Part shown: piece by piece, positions 24,968-35,893 of the stretch
Position numbering within the stretch: position 1 is the stretch's first letter
Layout: each line of letters begins with the position of its first letter
NCBI RefSeq assembly: GCF_003951095.1
Contig: NZ_QXGL01000002.1
Coordinates: 1 to 64,000, forward strand
Source: Bifidobacterium goeldii
GTDB lineage: Bacteria; Actinomycetota; Actinomycetes; Actinomycetales; Bifidobacteriaceae
Reading direction: 5' to 3'
Length of the DNA: 64,000 bases
Position numbers and translations under genes: made by a program
The notes under the pieces: generated by a model
The model's database searches: none
What the model was told of the DNA's origin: nothing
What the model saw: the letters and a program-made list of their open reading frames with translations, nothing else

Positions 24968-27900
24968 TCACTTCGCGGAATCGTTGTCATCCGAGTCGCC
25001 GCCGAGGTCAGCGGAACCCAGATCACCCAGATCGCCAAGGTCAGCGGAACCGAAGTCACCCAGATCGTTCTGACCGCCCTGGTCGTCCAGGAAGTCATCC
25101 GGGTTGAAGTCGTCGCCGAGCTTCAGGTCGCCGAAGTCGATGTTGGAGAAGTCCACATCGCTCAGATCAGCGTCAGAGAAGTCGGTCTGGCCACCGGCCA
25201 CGTCAGCACCCAAGCCGAAGTTCGGGTAGATCGTGTCACGGATCGCCTTGTCCGGCTCCACCACAGCGTTACGGTAACGAGCCAGGCCCGTACCAGCCGG
25301 GATGAGCTTACCGATGATGACGTTCTCCTTGAGGCCCTTCAAGTCATCAACCTTCTGGCTCAGGGCGGCTTCGGTAAGCACACGCGTGGTCTCCTGGAAG
25401 GAAGCAGCGGACAGCCACGAATCGGTGGCGAGCGAAGCCTTGGTAATACCCATGAGCTCCGGACGTGCCACAGCCGGCTTAACGCCCTTAGCCACAGCAG
25501 CCTTGTTCGCTTCCTTCAGACGAGCCATGTCAACGAGCTCGCCCGGCAGCAGCGCGGTGTCACCGGAGTCAATGACGGTGGCGCGACGCAGCATCTGGTG
25601 CACGATGACCTCGATGTGCTTATCGTGGATATCCACACCCTGCGAACGGTACACGGTGTGCACTTCGTTCACGATGTTGACCTGGGCGGCACGCGGGCCG
25701 AGGATGCGCAGGATCTTCTTCGGATCGACAGAACCCTCAACCAGCTGCTGACCAGCCTTGACGTGATCGCCGTCCTTGACCAGCATCGGTGCGCGACGAG
25801 TATCGGTGTACACGCGCGGCTCAACGCTCGTATCATCCGGGGTCAGGGTCACCTGGCGGCCGTGATCAGTGTTCTCCACCTTCACCACGCCAGAGAACTC
25901 GGCGATCGGCGCCTCACCCTTAGGCGTACGAGCTTCGAAAAGCTCGGTAACACGAGGAAGACCCTGGGTGATATCGGAAGCCGCAGCAACACCACCGGAG
26001 TGGAAGGAACGCAGCGTCAGCTGCGTACCAGGCTCACCAATGGACTGGGCAGCGACGATACCCACAGCCTCGCCGACGTCCACCAGCGTGTTGGTGGCCA
26101 GCGACCAGCCGTAGCACTTGGCGCACACGCCGCGCTTGGACTCGCAGGTAAGCACAGAACGAGCCTGCACTTCTTCGATGCCGTGAGCGACGAGATCCTT
26201 GAGCACGTCCATCGACAGAGCATCATCGCGCTTGTACAGCACGGTGCCGTCCTTCGGATCGACCACGTCGGCTGCGAGCAGACGCGAGTACGGACCACCG
26301 TCAGCAGCCTTGACGAGCACGAGGTTACCGTTCTCATCATGCTCGCCGACCTTCATGGTCAGGCCGCGCTTGGTACCGCAGTCTTCTTCACGCACGATCA
26401 CGTCCTGAGACACGTCGACCAGACGACGAGTCAGGTAACCAGACTCTGCGGTCTTCAGTGCGGTATCAGCCAGACCCTTACGAGCACCGTGCTCGGAGAT
26501 GAAGTACTCCAGCACGGACAGACCACGACGGTAGTTGGATTCGACCGGTCGAGGAATGATTTCACCCTTCGGGTTGTTCACCAGACCACGAACGCCAGAA
26601 ATCTGGTTGATCTGGGTCATGTTGCCTCGTGCACCAGATTCAACGATGATCGACAGGTTGTTGCGCGGGTCGAAGTTCTTCTCGATAGCCTTAGAAACTT
26701 CTTCACCGCACTTGGTCCACACGTCGATAACCGCCTGACGACGATCCTCTTCCGTATAGAAGCCCATGTCGAACTGTTCGTTGATCTTCGAAACCTCAGC
26801 CTCAGACTCAGCGACCAGCTGGTCACGTTCCGGCGGCTCAACAACGTCAGAGAACGCGAAGGTCACGCCAGACCACGGTGCGCGGGTGAAGCCGAGATCC
26901 TTGAGCGCGTCAAGGGAAGCGGCCACCTGAGCGGTGGAGTAGCGGGTTGCGATATCGTCAACGATCTTCGACAGGCGCTTCTTCGGCGCCGGCTCGTTGA
27001 CGAACGGGTAGTCAACCGGCAGGGTCTCGTTGAACAGGATGCGGCCCATCGAGGTGGCGAACAGCACAGTACCGTCGTGGAAACGCTCTTCGTGCACGAC
27101 ATCCGGGCTGCCCGGCTCCGGGTCCACAACCTTCACTTCGCCCGGCTCCCAGCCGGCCGGCAGCACGAAGTCCTTCGGCATACGGATCAGCACCATAGCC
27201 TGCATGTCAATCTCATGCAGGTCGAGTGCCATCTGCGCCTCCGCGTAGGAGGAGAAGATGCGGCCCTGGCCCTTAGCGCCGTCCATCACCGTGGACAGGT
27301 AGTACAGACCCAAGATCATATCCTGAGACGGCATGGTCACAGTGTGGCCATCAGCCGGCTTCAGAATGTTGTCGGAAGCGAGCATCAGGGAGCGAGCTTC
27401 CGCCTGCGCTTCAGCGCTCAACGGAAGGTGCACTGCCATCTGGTCACCATCGAAGTCAGCGTTGAAAGCGGCGCAGGCGAGCGGCGGCAGGTGGATAGCC
27501 TTACCTTCGACCAGGATCGGCTCGAAGGCCTGAATACCCAGACGGTGCAGGGTAGGTGCACGGTTGAGCAGCACCGGGTGCTCGGCGATAACCTCTTCGA
27601 GCACGCCCCACACTTCGGAGTCGCCACGGTCCACGAGTCGCTTAGCGGACTTCATGTTCTGCGCGTAGTTCAGGTCCACGAGACGCTTGATGACGAACGG
27701 CTTGAACAGCTCGAGTGCCATCGGCTTCGGCAGACCGCACTGGTGCATACGCAGCGACGGGCCGACGACGATCACAGAACGGCCAGAGTAGTCGACTCGC
27801 TTACCAAGCAGGTTCTGACGGAAACGACCCTGCTTACCCTTGAGCATGTCAGAGAGCGACTTGAGCGGGCGGTTCGAGGCGCCGGTAACCGGGCGGCCAC

Positions 27901-29062
27901 GACGACCGTTGTCAAACAGGGAGTCAACAGCTTCCTGAAGCATGCGCTTCTCGTTGTTGAGCATGATCTCAGGAGCGCCAAGCTCGATGAGTCGCTTCAA
28001 ACGGTTGTTACGGTTGATCACACGACGGTACAGGTCGTTCAGATCGGAGGTAGCGAAACGGCCACCATCCAGCTGCACCATCGGGCGCAGATCCGGCGGG
28101 ATCACCGGGATGACGGTCAGTACCATGGCATCCGGCTTGTTGCCGGTGGTCAGGAACGCGTTAACGACCTTGAGACGCTTGAGTGCGCGAGCCTTGCGCT
28201 GGCCGGAGCCAGTTTCGATCTCTTCGCGCAGCTGCTTGGAAGCAGCCTCCAAGTCGAAGTCCTGCAGGCGCTTCTGGATTGCTTCAGCACCCATGCAGCC
28301 CTGGAAGTAGTCGCCGTAGCGATCTTCCATTTCACGCCACAGATCAACATCGCCTTCCATGTCGCCCGGCTTCAAGTTCTTGAAGCGGTCGAACACGGCG
28401 TTCAGACGCTGAATCTGATCGTCGTAACGCTGGCGAATAGCAGCCATATCGCGCTCAGCACCGTTGCGCAGCTTAGCGCGAGCCGGGCCCTTCGCTTCGC
28501 CTTCAGCTTCGAGCTGAGCGAGATCTTCCTCGACCTTGCGGGCACGAGTTTCGATCTCGTTGTCGCGGCGCTTCTGCAGGTTGCCGATCTCAGTATCGAA
28601 CTCGTCCTGCAGGTCAGGCAGATCCTGATGACGCTGCTCTTCATCCACGCTCGTGACCATGTAAGCCGCGAAGTAGATAACCTTCTCCAGGTCCTTCGGC
28701 GCAATGTCCAGCAGGTAGCCCAAACGGGACGGCACACCCTTGAAGAACCAGATGTGCGTCACCGGAGCAGCCAGCTCAATGTGACCCATGCGCTCACGAC
28801 GCACGCGAGACTTGGTCACTTCCACGCCGCATCGCTCGCACACGATGCCCTTGAAGCGCACGCGCTTGTACTTACCGCAAGCGCACTCCCAGTCGCGAGT
28901 CGGGCCGAAAATCTGCTCACCGAACAGACCGTCCTTCTCAGGCTTCAGGGTACGGTAGTTAATGGTTTCAGGCTTCTTGACCTCGCCGTAGCTCCAGCCG
29001 CGAATATCGTCAGCGGTGGCCAGGCCGATCCTCAGTTTGTCAAATGCGTTGACGTCCAGCAC
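24968..29062 (-). CDS. rpoC: DNA-directed RNA polymerase subunit beta prime
   Basis: This 1364-residue subunit forms the catalytic core of RNA polymerase with RpoB. The N-terminal zinc site ([20 protein letters not shown]) and the active-site NADFDGDQM are present, along with [17 protein letters not shown] for the second zinc. The GTG start at 29062 gives the family N-terminus (M/V)[12 protein letters not shown] and has AGGA 9-10 bp upstream; an upstream TTG would add 11 residues. The last ~72 residues are a strongly Asp-rich tail with repeated LGDxGSADLG. It lies 130 bp downstream of rpoB and ends at a strong terminator. Confidence 0.97.
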   Translation of the reverse strand: MLDVNAFDKLRIGLATADDIRGWSYGEVKKPETINYRTLKPEKDGLFGEQIFGPTRDWECACGKYKRVRFKGIVCERCGVEVTKSRVRRERMGHIELAAPVTHIWFFKGVPSRLGYLLDIAPKDLEKVIYFAAYMVTSVDEEQRHQDLPDLQDEFDTEIGNLQKRRDNEIETRARKVEEDLAQLEAEGEAKGPARAKLRNGAERDMAAIRQRYDDQIQRLNAVFDRFKNLKPGDMEGDVDLWREMEDRYGDYFQGCMGAEAIQKRLQDFDLEAASKQLREEIETGSGQRKARALKRLKVVNAFLTTGNKPDAMVLTVIPVIPPDLRPMVQLDGGRFATSDLNDLYRRVINRNNRLKRLIELGAPEIMLNNEKRMLQEAVDSLFDNGRRGRPVTGASNRPLKSLSDMLKGKQGRFRQNLLGKRVDYSGRSVIVVGPSLRMHQCGLPKPMALELFKPFVIKRLVDLNYAQNMKSAKRLVDRGDSEVWGVLEEVIAEHPVLLNRAPTLHRLGIQAFEPILVEGKAIHLPPLACAAFNADFDGDQMAVHLPLSAEAQAEARSLMLASDNILKPADGHTVTMPSQDMILGLYYLSTVMDGAKGQGRIFSSYAEAQMALDLHEIDMQAMVLIRMPKDFVLPAGWEPGEVKVVDPEPGSPDVVHEERFHDGTVLFATSMGRILFNETLPVDYPFVNEPAPKKRLSKIVDDIATRYSTAQVAASLDALKDLGFTRAPWSGVTFAFSDVVEPPERDQLVAESEAEVSKINEQFDMGFYTEEDRRQAVIDVWTKCGEEVSKAIEKNFDPRNNLSIIVESGARGNMTQINQISGVRGLVNNPKGEIIPRPVESNYRRGLSVLEYFISEHGARKGLADTALKTAESGYLTRRLVDVSQDVIVREEDCGTKRGLTMKVGEHDENGNLVLVKAADGGPYSRLLAADVVDPKDGTVLYKRDDALSMDVLKDLVAHGIEEVQARSVLTCESKRGVCAKCYGWSLATNTLVDVGEAVGIVAAQSIGEPGTQLTLRSFHSGGVAAASDITQGLPRVTELFEARTPKGEAPIAEFSGVVKVENTDHGRQVTLTPDDTSVEPRVYTDTRRAPMLVKDGDHVKAGQQLVEGSVDPKKILRILGPRAAQVNIVNEVHTVYRSQGVDIHDKHIEVIVHQMLRRATVIDSGDTALLPGELVDMARLKEANKAAVAKGVKPAVARPELMGITKASLATDSWLSAASFQETTRVLTEAALSQKVDDLKGLKENVIIGKLIPAGTGLARYRNAVVEPDKAIRDTIYPNFGLGADVAGGQTDFSDADLSDVDFSNIDFGDLKLGDDFNPDDFLDDQGGQNDLGDFGSADLGDLGDLGSADLGGDSDDNDSAK

Positions 29063-29192
29063 TCTGTATTGTCCTGTCTTTTGAAAAGTTTTCAATCACT
29101 GCTCGTCAGGGTTGTTCGGTTCAGGCGGGCGGCAGCGAAGCATAAGCCTCACGCGCTTCGCCCGCCTGTGTTACCGAATCAATCCCGTGGGA

Positions 29193-32100
29193 TCACTGGT
29201 ACTCGGGCTCCGCAGCCTTCTGGTCTTCCTTAGCGGCCGCGTCAGGGCGAGCGCCAATGTTGAAGCCGAGATCAGCACCTGCGGAAGCGGGATCGTCGTC
29301 CTCATCCTTCATGTCGATAGCCTGGCCTTCAGCGTTGAGCACTTCGACATTCAGCGACAGGGACTGCATTTCCTTCAAGAGCACCTTGAACGACTCAGGG
29401 ATACCTGCCGGCGGCAAGTTCTCGCCCTTGACGATCGCGCCGTACACGCGCACGCGGCCGTCAACATCATCGGACTTGGTGGTCATCATTTCGTGCAGGG
29501 TGTAAGCAGCACCGTAGGCCTCGAGGGCCCACACCTCCATCTCACCGAAGCGCTGGCCACCGAACTGAGCCTTACCACCCAGCGGCTGCTGCGTGATCAT
29601 CGAGTACGGGCCAGTGGAACGTGCGTGGATCTTATCGTCGACCAGGTGGTGCAGCTTCAGCATGTACATGTAGCCCACGGAGATCGGCTTCGGGAACGGC
29701 TCGCCAGTACGGCCGTCGAACAGCATTGCCTTACCGTCTTCGCCGACCATCTGGTCGCCATCACGGTTCGGCAGCGTCGACTTGAGCAGGCCCTTAATAA
29801 CCTCCGGGCGCACACCGTCGAACACCGGGGTAGCCACCGGAGTACCCGGAGCACCCTTCTCAGCACCCTTCGGAATGTACTTCTTCCACTCAGCCTCAAG
29901 ATCCGGGTCAAGCGAAATATCCCAACCGGAGTGCGCGATCCAGCCGAGGTGCAGTTCCAGCACCTGGCCGAGGTTCATTCGAGAAGGCACACCCAGCGGG
30001 TTCAACATGATGTCAACCGGGGTACCATCCGCGAGGAACGGCATATCCTCTTCCGGCAGAATGCGGGAGATACAACCCTTGTTACCGTGGCGGCCGGAGA
30101 GCTTATCGCCCACCGTGATCTTACGGTGCTGAGCAATGTAGACGCGGATCATCTGGTTGACGCCGTTGGGCAGCTCGTCGCCGTCCTCCTCAGCATCCTC
30201 GCGAGTGATCTCCTTCACCGCGATAACGGTACCGGTCTCACCGTGAGGCACGCGCAGCGAGGTGTCGCGCACTTCGCGGCTCTTCTCGCCGAAGATAGCG
30301 CGCAGCAGGCGCTCTTCCGGAGTCAGTTCGGTCTCGCCCTTCGGGGTGACCTTACCGACGAGGATGTCGCCGGCCTCAACCTCAGCGCCGATGCGGATGA
30401 TACCGCGCTCGTCAAGGTTAGCCACCGCGTCCTCGCCAACGTTCGGCAGGTCGCGGGTGATCTCTTCAGCACCCAGCTTGGTTTCACGAGAATCGATCTC
30501 ATACTCTTCGATGTGAATCGAAGACAGAGTGTCGTCCTGCACGAGGCGCTGCGAAATAATCACAGCATCCTCGTAGTTGTAACCGTTCCACGGCATGAAC
30601 GCGATGAGCAGGTTCTTACCGAGGGCCAGATCACCCTTCTCGATAGCAGGGCCGTCAGCCAGCACGGTGCCAGCTTCCACGCGCTCGCCATCCTTGATGA
30701 TCGGACGCTGGTTGTAGCAGGTCGTCTGGTTGGAGCGCTGGAACTTAGCCAGCTTGTAGGTGGACTGGGTGCCATCGTCGTTCATCACGCGGATGATGTC
30801 AGCGGACACGTAGGTCACCACGCCCGGCTTCTCAGCGATGATCACATCGCCGGAATCGTAAGCCACGCGCCATTCGGAGCCGGTACCCACCAGCGGGCGC
30901 TCGGACTCGACCAGCGGCACGGCCTGACGCTGCATGTTGGTACCCATCAGCGCTCGGTGGCCCTCATCGTGCTCGAGGAACGGGATCAGGGAAGAACCGA
31001 TCGACACCATCTGGCGCGGGGAAACATCCATGTAGTCGACTTCGCTCACCGGCACATCGACTGCCTCTTCCTCGTCCATACGAGCAAGAGCCATGTTGTT
31101 CACGAAACGACCGTTCTCGTCAAGCTCCTGGTTAGCCTGCGCGATAACGTGGCCGACTTCCTGGTCAGCGGTCATACGATCCACTTCATCAGTGACCTGG
31201 CCGTCCTTGACGCGACGGTACGGGGTTTCGATGAAGCCGAACGGGTTGACACGGCCGAAGGTTGCCAGCGAGCCGATCAGACCGATGTTCGGGCCTTCAG
31301 GAGACTCGATCGGGCACATACGGCCGAAGTGGGATGCGTGCACGTCTCGCACTTCCATGGAGGCGCGATCGCGGGACAGACCGCCAGGGCCCAGAGCGGA
31401 CAGACGACGCTTGTTGGTCACGCCAGCCAGCGGGTTGTTCTGATCCATGAACTGCGAGAGCTGAGAAGTACCGAAGAACTCCTTGATAGTCGCGTTCACC
31501 GGGCGGATGTTGATCAGAGACTGCGGGGTGATTGCCTCGGCGTCCTGCGTGGTCATACGCTCGCGCACCACGCGCTCCATGCGGGCAAGACCGGTACGCA
31601 GCTGGTTCTGAATCAGCTCGCCGACCTGGCGGATACGACGGTTGCCGAAGTGATCGATATCATCAACTTCGACCTTCAGGTCCACGTCCTCGCCGTTGCG
31701 CTTGCCAGCGAAGGTCTTCTCGCCCTGGTGCAGGGTCATCAGGTACTTGAGGGTAGCGATGATGTCCTCGCGAGACAGGGAGCGGTCGTTGATGTCCGCT
31801 TCGAGACCCAGCTTGCGGTCGATCTTGTAACGGCCCACGCGAGCCAGATCGTAACGCTTGGTGTTGAAGTAGAAGGAATCGAGCAGGTTGCGGCCAGCCT
31901 CCGGAGTAGCAGTGTCGGAGGGGCGGATCTTGCGGTAGAGGTCGGTGAGAGCCTCGTCCTGCGTTTCGATAGTCTCCTTGTCGAGGGCATCGGTGATCAG
32001 CGGGTAGCCGTCGAACGCGTCGCGGATTTCCGGCTTGGTCATGCCGATAGCCATCAGGAAGACGATCGCGGACTGCTTACGCTTACGGTCGACGCGCACG

Positions 32101-32759
32101 CCGAGCACGTCGCGCTTGTCGATTTCGAACTCGAGCCATGCGCCGCGGCTCGGGATGATCTTCGCGCCGAATACGTCCTTGCCGGAAGCGCGGTCGTGCG
32201 TGCAATCGAAGTAGACGCCCGGGGAACGCACCAGCTGGGAGACGATGACTCGCTCGGTGCCGCCGATGATGAAGGTACCGTGCGGGGTCTGCAGCGGGAA
32301 GTCGCCCATGAACACGGTCTGGGACTTGATTTCGCCGGTGTCGCCGTTCTCGAACTCAGCGTTCACGTACAGCGGTGCAGAGTAGGTGTAATCCTTCTCC
32401 TTGCACTCCTGGACCGTGTGACGCGGCTCCTCGAAGTACGGCTCCGAGAAGGTCAGAGACATGGTTTGTGCGAAGTTCTCGATCGGGGAGATCTCCTGGA
32501 AGACTTCGTCGAGACCGGAGGTGTGCGGGACGGTGATAGTGCCGTTCGCCTCGTCCTCTTCGACGCGCTTCTTCCAGCGCTCGTTGCCGATCAGCCAGTC
32601 GAAGCTGTCGGTCTGTACCCCAAGCAGGTAGGGCACTTCGATAGGCTCACGGATGGAGCCGAAGTTCACGCGGTCCGACGCCTTGTGCAGATCGATGTCA
32701 TGCTGGTCGGCGCGTGCGATGATGGTGTGGGTGTTCGTCGTAGCTTGAGTGTCAGCCAA
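29193..32759 (-). CDS. rpoB: DNA-directed RNA polymerase subunit beta
   Basis: The 1188-residue beta subunit has all conserved regions, including [31 protein letters not shown] and [14 protein letters not shown] of the rifampicin pocket and [12 protein letters not shown] near the active site. The residue matching E. coli His526 is Asn449 (AAC, 31413-31415); other pocket positions such as the Asp of FMDQN and the Ser of RRLSA keep the usual residue. AAGGA lies 7 bp before the ATG. A good promoter sits 139 bp upstream and the gene is co-transcribed with rpoC. Confidence 0.98.
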   Translation of the reverse strand: MADTQATTNTHTIIARADQHDIDLHKASDRVNFGSIREPIEVPYLLGVQTDSFDWLIGNERWKKRVEEDEANGTITVPHTSGLDEVFQEISPIENFAQTMSLTFSEPYFEEPRHTVQECKEKDYTYSAPLYVNAEFENGDTGEIKSQTVFMGDFPLQTPHGTFIIGGTERVIVSQLVRSPGVYFDCTHDRASGKDVFGAKIIPSRGAWLEFEIDKRDVLGVRVDRKRKQSAIVFLMAIGMTKPEIRDAFDGYPLITDALDKETIETQDEALTDLYRKIRPSDTATPEAGRNLLDSFYFNTKRYDLARVGRYKIDRKLGLEADINDRSLSREDIIATLKYLMTLHQGEKTFAGKRNGEDVDLKVEVDDIDHFGNRRIRQVGELIQNQLRTGLARMERVVRERMTTQDAEAITPQSLINIRPVNATIKEFFGTSQLSQFMDQNNPLAGVTNKRRLSALGPGGLSRDRASMEVRDVHASHFGRMCPIESPEGPNIGLIGSLATFGRVNPFGFIETPYRRVKDGQVTDEVDRMTADQEVGHVIAQANQELDENGRFVNNMALARMDEEEAVDVPVSEVDYMDVSPRQMVSIGSSLIPFLEHDEGHRALMGTNMQRQAVPLVESERPLVGTGSEWRVAYDSGDVIIAEKPGVVTYVSADIIRVMNDDGTQSTYKLAKFQRSNQTTCYNQRPIIKDGERVEAGTVLADGPAIEKGDLALGKNLLIAFMPWNGYNYEDAVIISQRLVQDDTLSSIHIEEYEIDSRETKLGAEEITRDLPNVGEDAVANLDERGIIRIGAEVEAGDILVGKVTPKGETELTPEERLLRAIFGEKSREVRDTSLRVPHGETGTVIAVKEITREDAEEDGDELPNGVNQMIRVYIAQHRKITVGDKLSGRHGNKGCISRILPEEDMPFLADGTPVDIMLNPLGVPSRMNLGQVLELHLGWIAHSGWDISLDPDLEAEWKKYIPKGAEKGAPGTPVATPVFDGVRPEVIKGLLKSTLPNRDGDQMVGEDGKAMLFDGRTGEPFPKPISVGYMYMLKLHHLVDDKIHARSTGPYSMITQQPLGGKAQFGGQRFGEMEVWALEAYGAAYTLHEMMTTKSDDVDGRVRVYGAIVKGENLPPAGIPESFKVLLKEMQSLSLNVEVLNAEGQAIDMKDEDDDPASAGADLGFNIGARPDAAAKEDQKAAEPEYQ

Positions 32760-33019
32760 TGGACGTTCCTTATCGCTCGCTAATGTCGTTCGAATATGTT
32801 CCCGGAAACGCCCCGCACGGCCACCATATGCCTGTTCGCGGGCGCTTCATCATTGTGGACATGCCCGCTATATGACATGCACTTACGCAAAATCAATAAT
32901 CTAGCACATTTTCGGGCGTGTCGCAAGCGTGTTTGGGATGTTGCGAGTTGGGGTAAGTCTGGGCCGACCTGTTCGCAACTCACGCCCGCCTATTCGTAAC
33001 TCACGCCAGCCTTATGTAT
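32760..33019. other. rpoB leader and upstream region
   Basis: This part of the 537-bp gap holds the rpoB 5' leader (about 130 nt from the inferred start site near 32891) and the promoter at 32898-32926. Between promoter and array F is a tandem GTTCGCAACTCACGCC-type motif (about 32968-33006). No ORF with support was seen, and no L10-type autoregulatory structure could be judged by eye. Confidence 0.5.
32898..32926 (-). promoter_or_regulatory. Predicted rpoB promoter
   Basis: On the minus strand TTGCGA (32921-32926) is followed after exactly 17 bp by TAGATT (32898-32903). Both are close to the sigma-70-type consensus. The start would be about 32891, giving a leader of about 130 nt. It is the best-looking promoter in the rpoB upstream region. 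Confidence 0.7.
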
Positions 33020-33237
33020 TGCGTGCATATCCGGACTTTTCCCCATTTGTGTGCATATCCGGACCATTCTTCCGTTTGTGTGCATATCCGGACCCGTTTG
33101 TGTGCATATCCGGACCCGTTTGTGTGCATATCCGGACCATCATTGTGTGCATATCCGGTTCATTACCTCGTTTGTGTGCATATCCAGTCTATTCAAAAGG
33201 CTAAGGGGGTATTCAAATGGACCGGATATGCACACAA
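33020..33237 (+). repeat. TGCATATCCGG array, locus F
   Basis: Seven direct units (TGTGTGCATATCCGGACC-like) start at about 33020, 33048, 33077, 33099, 33121, 33144 and 33173, with steps of 22 to 29 bp. Three are spaced exactly 22 bp apart. The core GGCTAAGGGGGTATTCAAA (33199-33217) follows, then one inverted unit (33222-33236). It is the longest and cleanest array and lies about 95 bp upstream of the rpoB promoter. Confidence 0.88.
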
Positions 33238-33296
33238 CGGAGAAAGGTCCGTCCTGGGTACTGCACACGGTGAGTACCGTGCAGTGATCGCAACGC

Positions 33297-33971
33297 TTAC
33301 TGCACAGTGATGGTGACGGGGTCGCTTGTGACTGCGGGGTGATCTTTAAGGCTGAGCCGTGCGATGTAGGTGCCGCGATCTACCTTCGGCAGATCGTCCT
33401 GGTTCTCCACGCAGGTATCTCCCGTGCGCGAGGTGTTCCACGTAATCGTGTCGGTTTTCTTATCGCCCTTGGCCATGAGCAGCATGCGCGAATCGGCTGG
33501 GCATGAGTCGGAGCGCCAAATCACATCATTGCCGGAGGAAATCGTCAACACACGCGACTCATTCGACGCGTTAATCAAACAGCTTGCCGAGCCCGTGTAG
33601 CGAATCGTCGCCGAAAAATCGAGGGAGCCAGCCAATGGCACCGATTGCGAGGCAGCGGTCAACTCAAGTTTGATATCGTTCTTGCCGCAATCTTTCACAC
33701 CGCTGGTTTTCTTCGGCTCAGGGACCGCGGAACGCGTCACCTCATCCGGTGTCATCGCGTCACCGATCGCTGCAAGACCGCGCCCCAAACTGTATATGCA
33801 GAAAATAATCAGCGCGATTACTACCAGCAGTGCTACACCAACCACGATGCGACGGCGGCGATACATCGCCCGCTGCTGCTTGCTGAGCTTACGTTTGCGC
33901 CCCTTTATGGCGCTCGTGCGTGAGGCCGACGACCTCGGCGCGCCCGCCTTCGCCGACTTCCGCTGTACCAT
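33297..33971 (-). CDS. Membrane-anchored protein with DUF4232-like exported domain
   Basis: This 224-residue protein has a very basic N-terminus (residues 1-42, rich in K/R/S) and one transmembrane helix (about 43-66, VVGVALLVVIALIIFCIYSL). An external domain of about 150 residues has paired cysteines (DCGKND, SASCLIN, DSCPAD, DTCVEN) and beta-strand-like patterns. This topology is common in actinobacterial cell-envelope proteins. No enzymatic motif is visible. GGGGAG lies just upstream of the ATG, and a TAGACT box 8 bp upstream would also allow a leaderless start. Confidence 0.75.
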   Translation of the reverse strand: MVQRKSAKAGAPRSSASRTSAIKGRKRKLSKQQRAMYRRRRIVVGVALLVVIALIIFCIYSLGRGLAAIGDAMTPDEVTRSAVPEPKKTSGVKDCGKNDIKLELTAASQSVPLAGSLDFSATIRYTGSASCLINASNESRVLTISSGNDVIWRSDSCPADSRMLLMAKGDKKTDTITWNTSRTGDTCVENQDDLPKVDRGTYIARLSLKDHPAVTSDPVTITVQ

Positions 33972-34057
33972 AACTCCCCAGTCTATACCACGCTTTTCGC
34001 GCGGCGATGCTCGCCTTGTACGATTCTCGCGAACGTTGTCATATAGTTGCTGACCTG

Positions 34058-34957
34058 TCAGCGTGGCAGTCGCACGCCACCGTCTGGCAGCATTTCAATC
34101 AAGCCATCATTATCAAGCGACGCCACACATTGATCAAGTTGCACATGGTCGCTCCATAATGCTTCAACCTGTTCGCGCGGCAATACCGGCGCATTCGCTG
34201 GCAGCGTGCGCAACGCGTTGAGCACCAATCCTCGCACCTGCCGGTCAGTGCCTGCAAACCGTTGCCGCGGTCTCGTGTGCCGCTCGCCTAAGCCTGGTCG
34301 GCCGGCGGCTAGAAAAGCACAGTCGTCACGCACTGGGCAAGAGTCGCACAACGGGTTTTTCGCAGTGCACACGGTGGCGCCAAGTTCCATGACAGACTGG
34401 TTCCACGTCACCGATTGTGCGGCATCATCCGGTAGCACACGATTGGCAAGCTGACGCTCGGCAGGTTTTGCCGCGCCGCCAAGCGACTCTTCGCCGCGGA
34501 ACACGCGTGACAATACGCGTCGAATATTCGTATCGATTACCGCAATGCGAGCGCCGAATGCGAAGCTCATCACTGCCGACGCCGTGTAATCACCAATGCC
34601 GGGCAGTCCGGTCAGTTCATCGTAAGTGCGCGGCAACTCATCGGCGTACTGGTCGCGCACCACGCGCGCGCATTCCTGCAATCGCAACGCGCGGCGTGGA
34701 TAGCCGAGCCTCCCCCACGCAGTAATTACTTCGGCAGTTGTCGCATCCGCGAGCGCCGCCGCATCAGGCCACGCGTGCATCCACGTTTGCCAATATGGCA
34801 CGACGCGGCTCATCTGCGTCTGTTGACTCATAACTTCGGAAACGAGCACGCCCCACGGGGTTGCGCGCCCGAACCGCCACGGCAGATCGCGCGCATTCGC
34901 CTCCCACCATGCGGCAAGCTTGCGGCGGATGGGTTCGCTGCGTTCGATGTCGCTCAT
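34058..34957 (-). CDS. mutY: A/G-specific adenine glycosylase
   Basis: The 299-residue enzyme removes adenine paired with 8-oxoguanine. Family features are WGVLVSEVMSQQTQ with the catalytic Glu, the helix-hairpin-helix LPGIGDYTASAV, the catalytic Asp in AVIDTNIRRV, and the 4Fe-4S ligands C-x6-C-x2-C-x5-C (CTAKNPLCDSCPVRDDC). The C-terminal 8-oxoG recognition domain is much shorter than in E. coli MutY, ending with a winged-helix-like segment. The start at 34957 follows AGAAAG; a longer frame opens at 35029 but its extra 24 residues look non-native. Confidence 0.93.
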   Translation of the reverse strand: MSDIERSEPIRRKLAAWWEANARDLPWRFGRATPWGVLVSEVMSQQTQMSRVVPYWQTWMHAWPDAAALADATTAEVITAWGRLGYPRRALRLQECARVVRDQYADELPRTYDELTGLPGIGDYTASAVMSFAFGARIAVIDTNIRRVLSRVFRGEESLGGAAKPAERQLANRVLPDDAAQSVTWNQSVMELGATVCTAKNPLCDSCPVRDDCAFLAAGRPGLGERHTRPRQRFAGTDRQVRGLVLNALRTLPANAPVLPREQVEALWSDHVQLDQCVASLDNDGLIEMLPDGGVRLPR

Positions 34958-34989
34958 ATGAGTCTTTCTACTACCATCAGCTGGAATTA

Positions 34990-35125
34990 CGGGCTCGCTA
35001 CGCGAGACAGCTACATTCCCTTGCCTCACCCTATCGGGTTCTCGACGTCGCTACTCGGATAAGTATTCCTACGGAATACTTCTTCGGCCAAAGGCCTCAC
35101 TTCGCCTACGGAAAGTCCACCGGGC
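34990..35125. repeat. Chain of micro-hairpins with TAC loops
   Basis: In the 202-bp gap between mutY and trmL several short perfect stems occur in a row: CTCGC-TAC-GCGAG, AAGTATTCC-TAC-GGAATACTT, GGCC-AAA-GGCC, and GGAAAG paired with CTTTCC. They may end or stabilise the trmL transcript. No T-tract follows. Confidence 0.45.
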
Positions 35126-35159
35126 TTTCCGCTTAACGGCTCAGCACTGGGCTTCCTCA

Positions 35160-35810
35160 TCACGCTCCGCCGGCGAAACCCAGCTGACGCCAGGCCTCGT
35201 AGATGGCGATGGAGGCGCAGTTGGTGAGGTTGAGCGAGCGCAGGCTTGGGCGCATGGGTAGGCGCACTTGTTCGGCGACGTGCGGGCCGGCCATAATGTC
35301 CATCGGATCGGGAATATCGCCCGGTTCAGGGCCGAAGAGGAGAATGTCGGTCGGCTTGTATTCGACTTCGGTGTACAGCTTCGTAGCATGCGCGGTGAAC
35401 GCGATAATGCGCGAGTTCGGCATGGATTCGACGAGATTGTCGAAGTTTGGGTGGAGCACGACGTGCGCCATGTCGTGATAGTCGAGACCGGCGCGGCGCA
35501 GCTTGGTATCGCGCAGATTGAAGCCGAGCGGCTCAACCAAGTGCAAAATCGTACCGGTTACCGCGCACAGGCGGATGGCAGAACCGGTGTTGCCGGGGAT
35601 GCGCGGACTGTAGTAGCACAAGTGCGGGGTTGCGGTTTCAGCCTTGGCAGCATCTTCGGCGGAGAGCATTGCGTCGACAACGCTGATCGGGTTGCCGTGC
35701 GCGTCGGTTACCAGCTCGTCCGGGCCGTAATTCGACTTGCGATAGCCGTATTCGAACATCTTCTCGACCTTGGCCTCGGGGTTCTGCGGCTCTTGCTCCT
35801 GCTCCGTCAT
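35160..35810 (-). CDS. trmL: tRNA (cytidine(34)-2'-O)-methyltransferase, SpoU/TrmL family
   Basis: The 216-residue SPOUT methyltransferase should 2'-O-methylate the wobble base of certain leucine tRNAs using S-adenosylmethionine. The core begins HLCYYSPRIPGNTGSAIRLCAVTGTILHLVEPLGF and ends with LLFGPEPGDIP and RSLNLTNCASIAIYEAWRQL, the knotted SAM-binding region. About 65 N-terminal residues precede the core. The start at 35810 is chosen over 35816 because AGAGGTGA lies 6 bp upstream. The frame stays open for 150 codons through the palindrome array, which is not coding. Confidence 0.9.
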   Translation of the reverse strand: MTEQEQEPQNPEAKVEKMFEYGYRKSNYGPDELVTDAHGNPISVVDAMLSAEDAAKAETATPHLCYYSPRIPGNTGSAIRLCAVTGTILHLVEPLGFNLRDTKLRRAGLDYHDMAHVVLHPNFDNLVESMPNSRIIAFTAHATKLYTEVEYKPTDILLFGPEPGDIPDPMDIMAGPHVAEQVRLPMRPSLRSLNLTNCASIAIYEAWRQLGFAGGA

Positions 35811-35893
35811 TGTCATCACCTCTACTCGTGCGCGCCGTACGTAATCCGTACATAATCCGACCTTCGAGCATAAAACAGCCCCTGCCCACACGG

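Noticed and set aside
25598-29233. Plus-strand ORF of about 1200 codons opposite rpoC
   Set aside because: Antisense shadow of rpoC; no recognisable domain. The same holds for 29112-32783 opposite rpoB and 7333-9150 opposite rnj.
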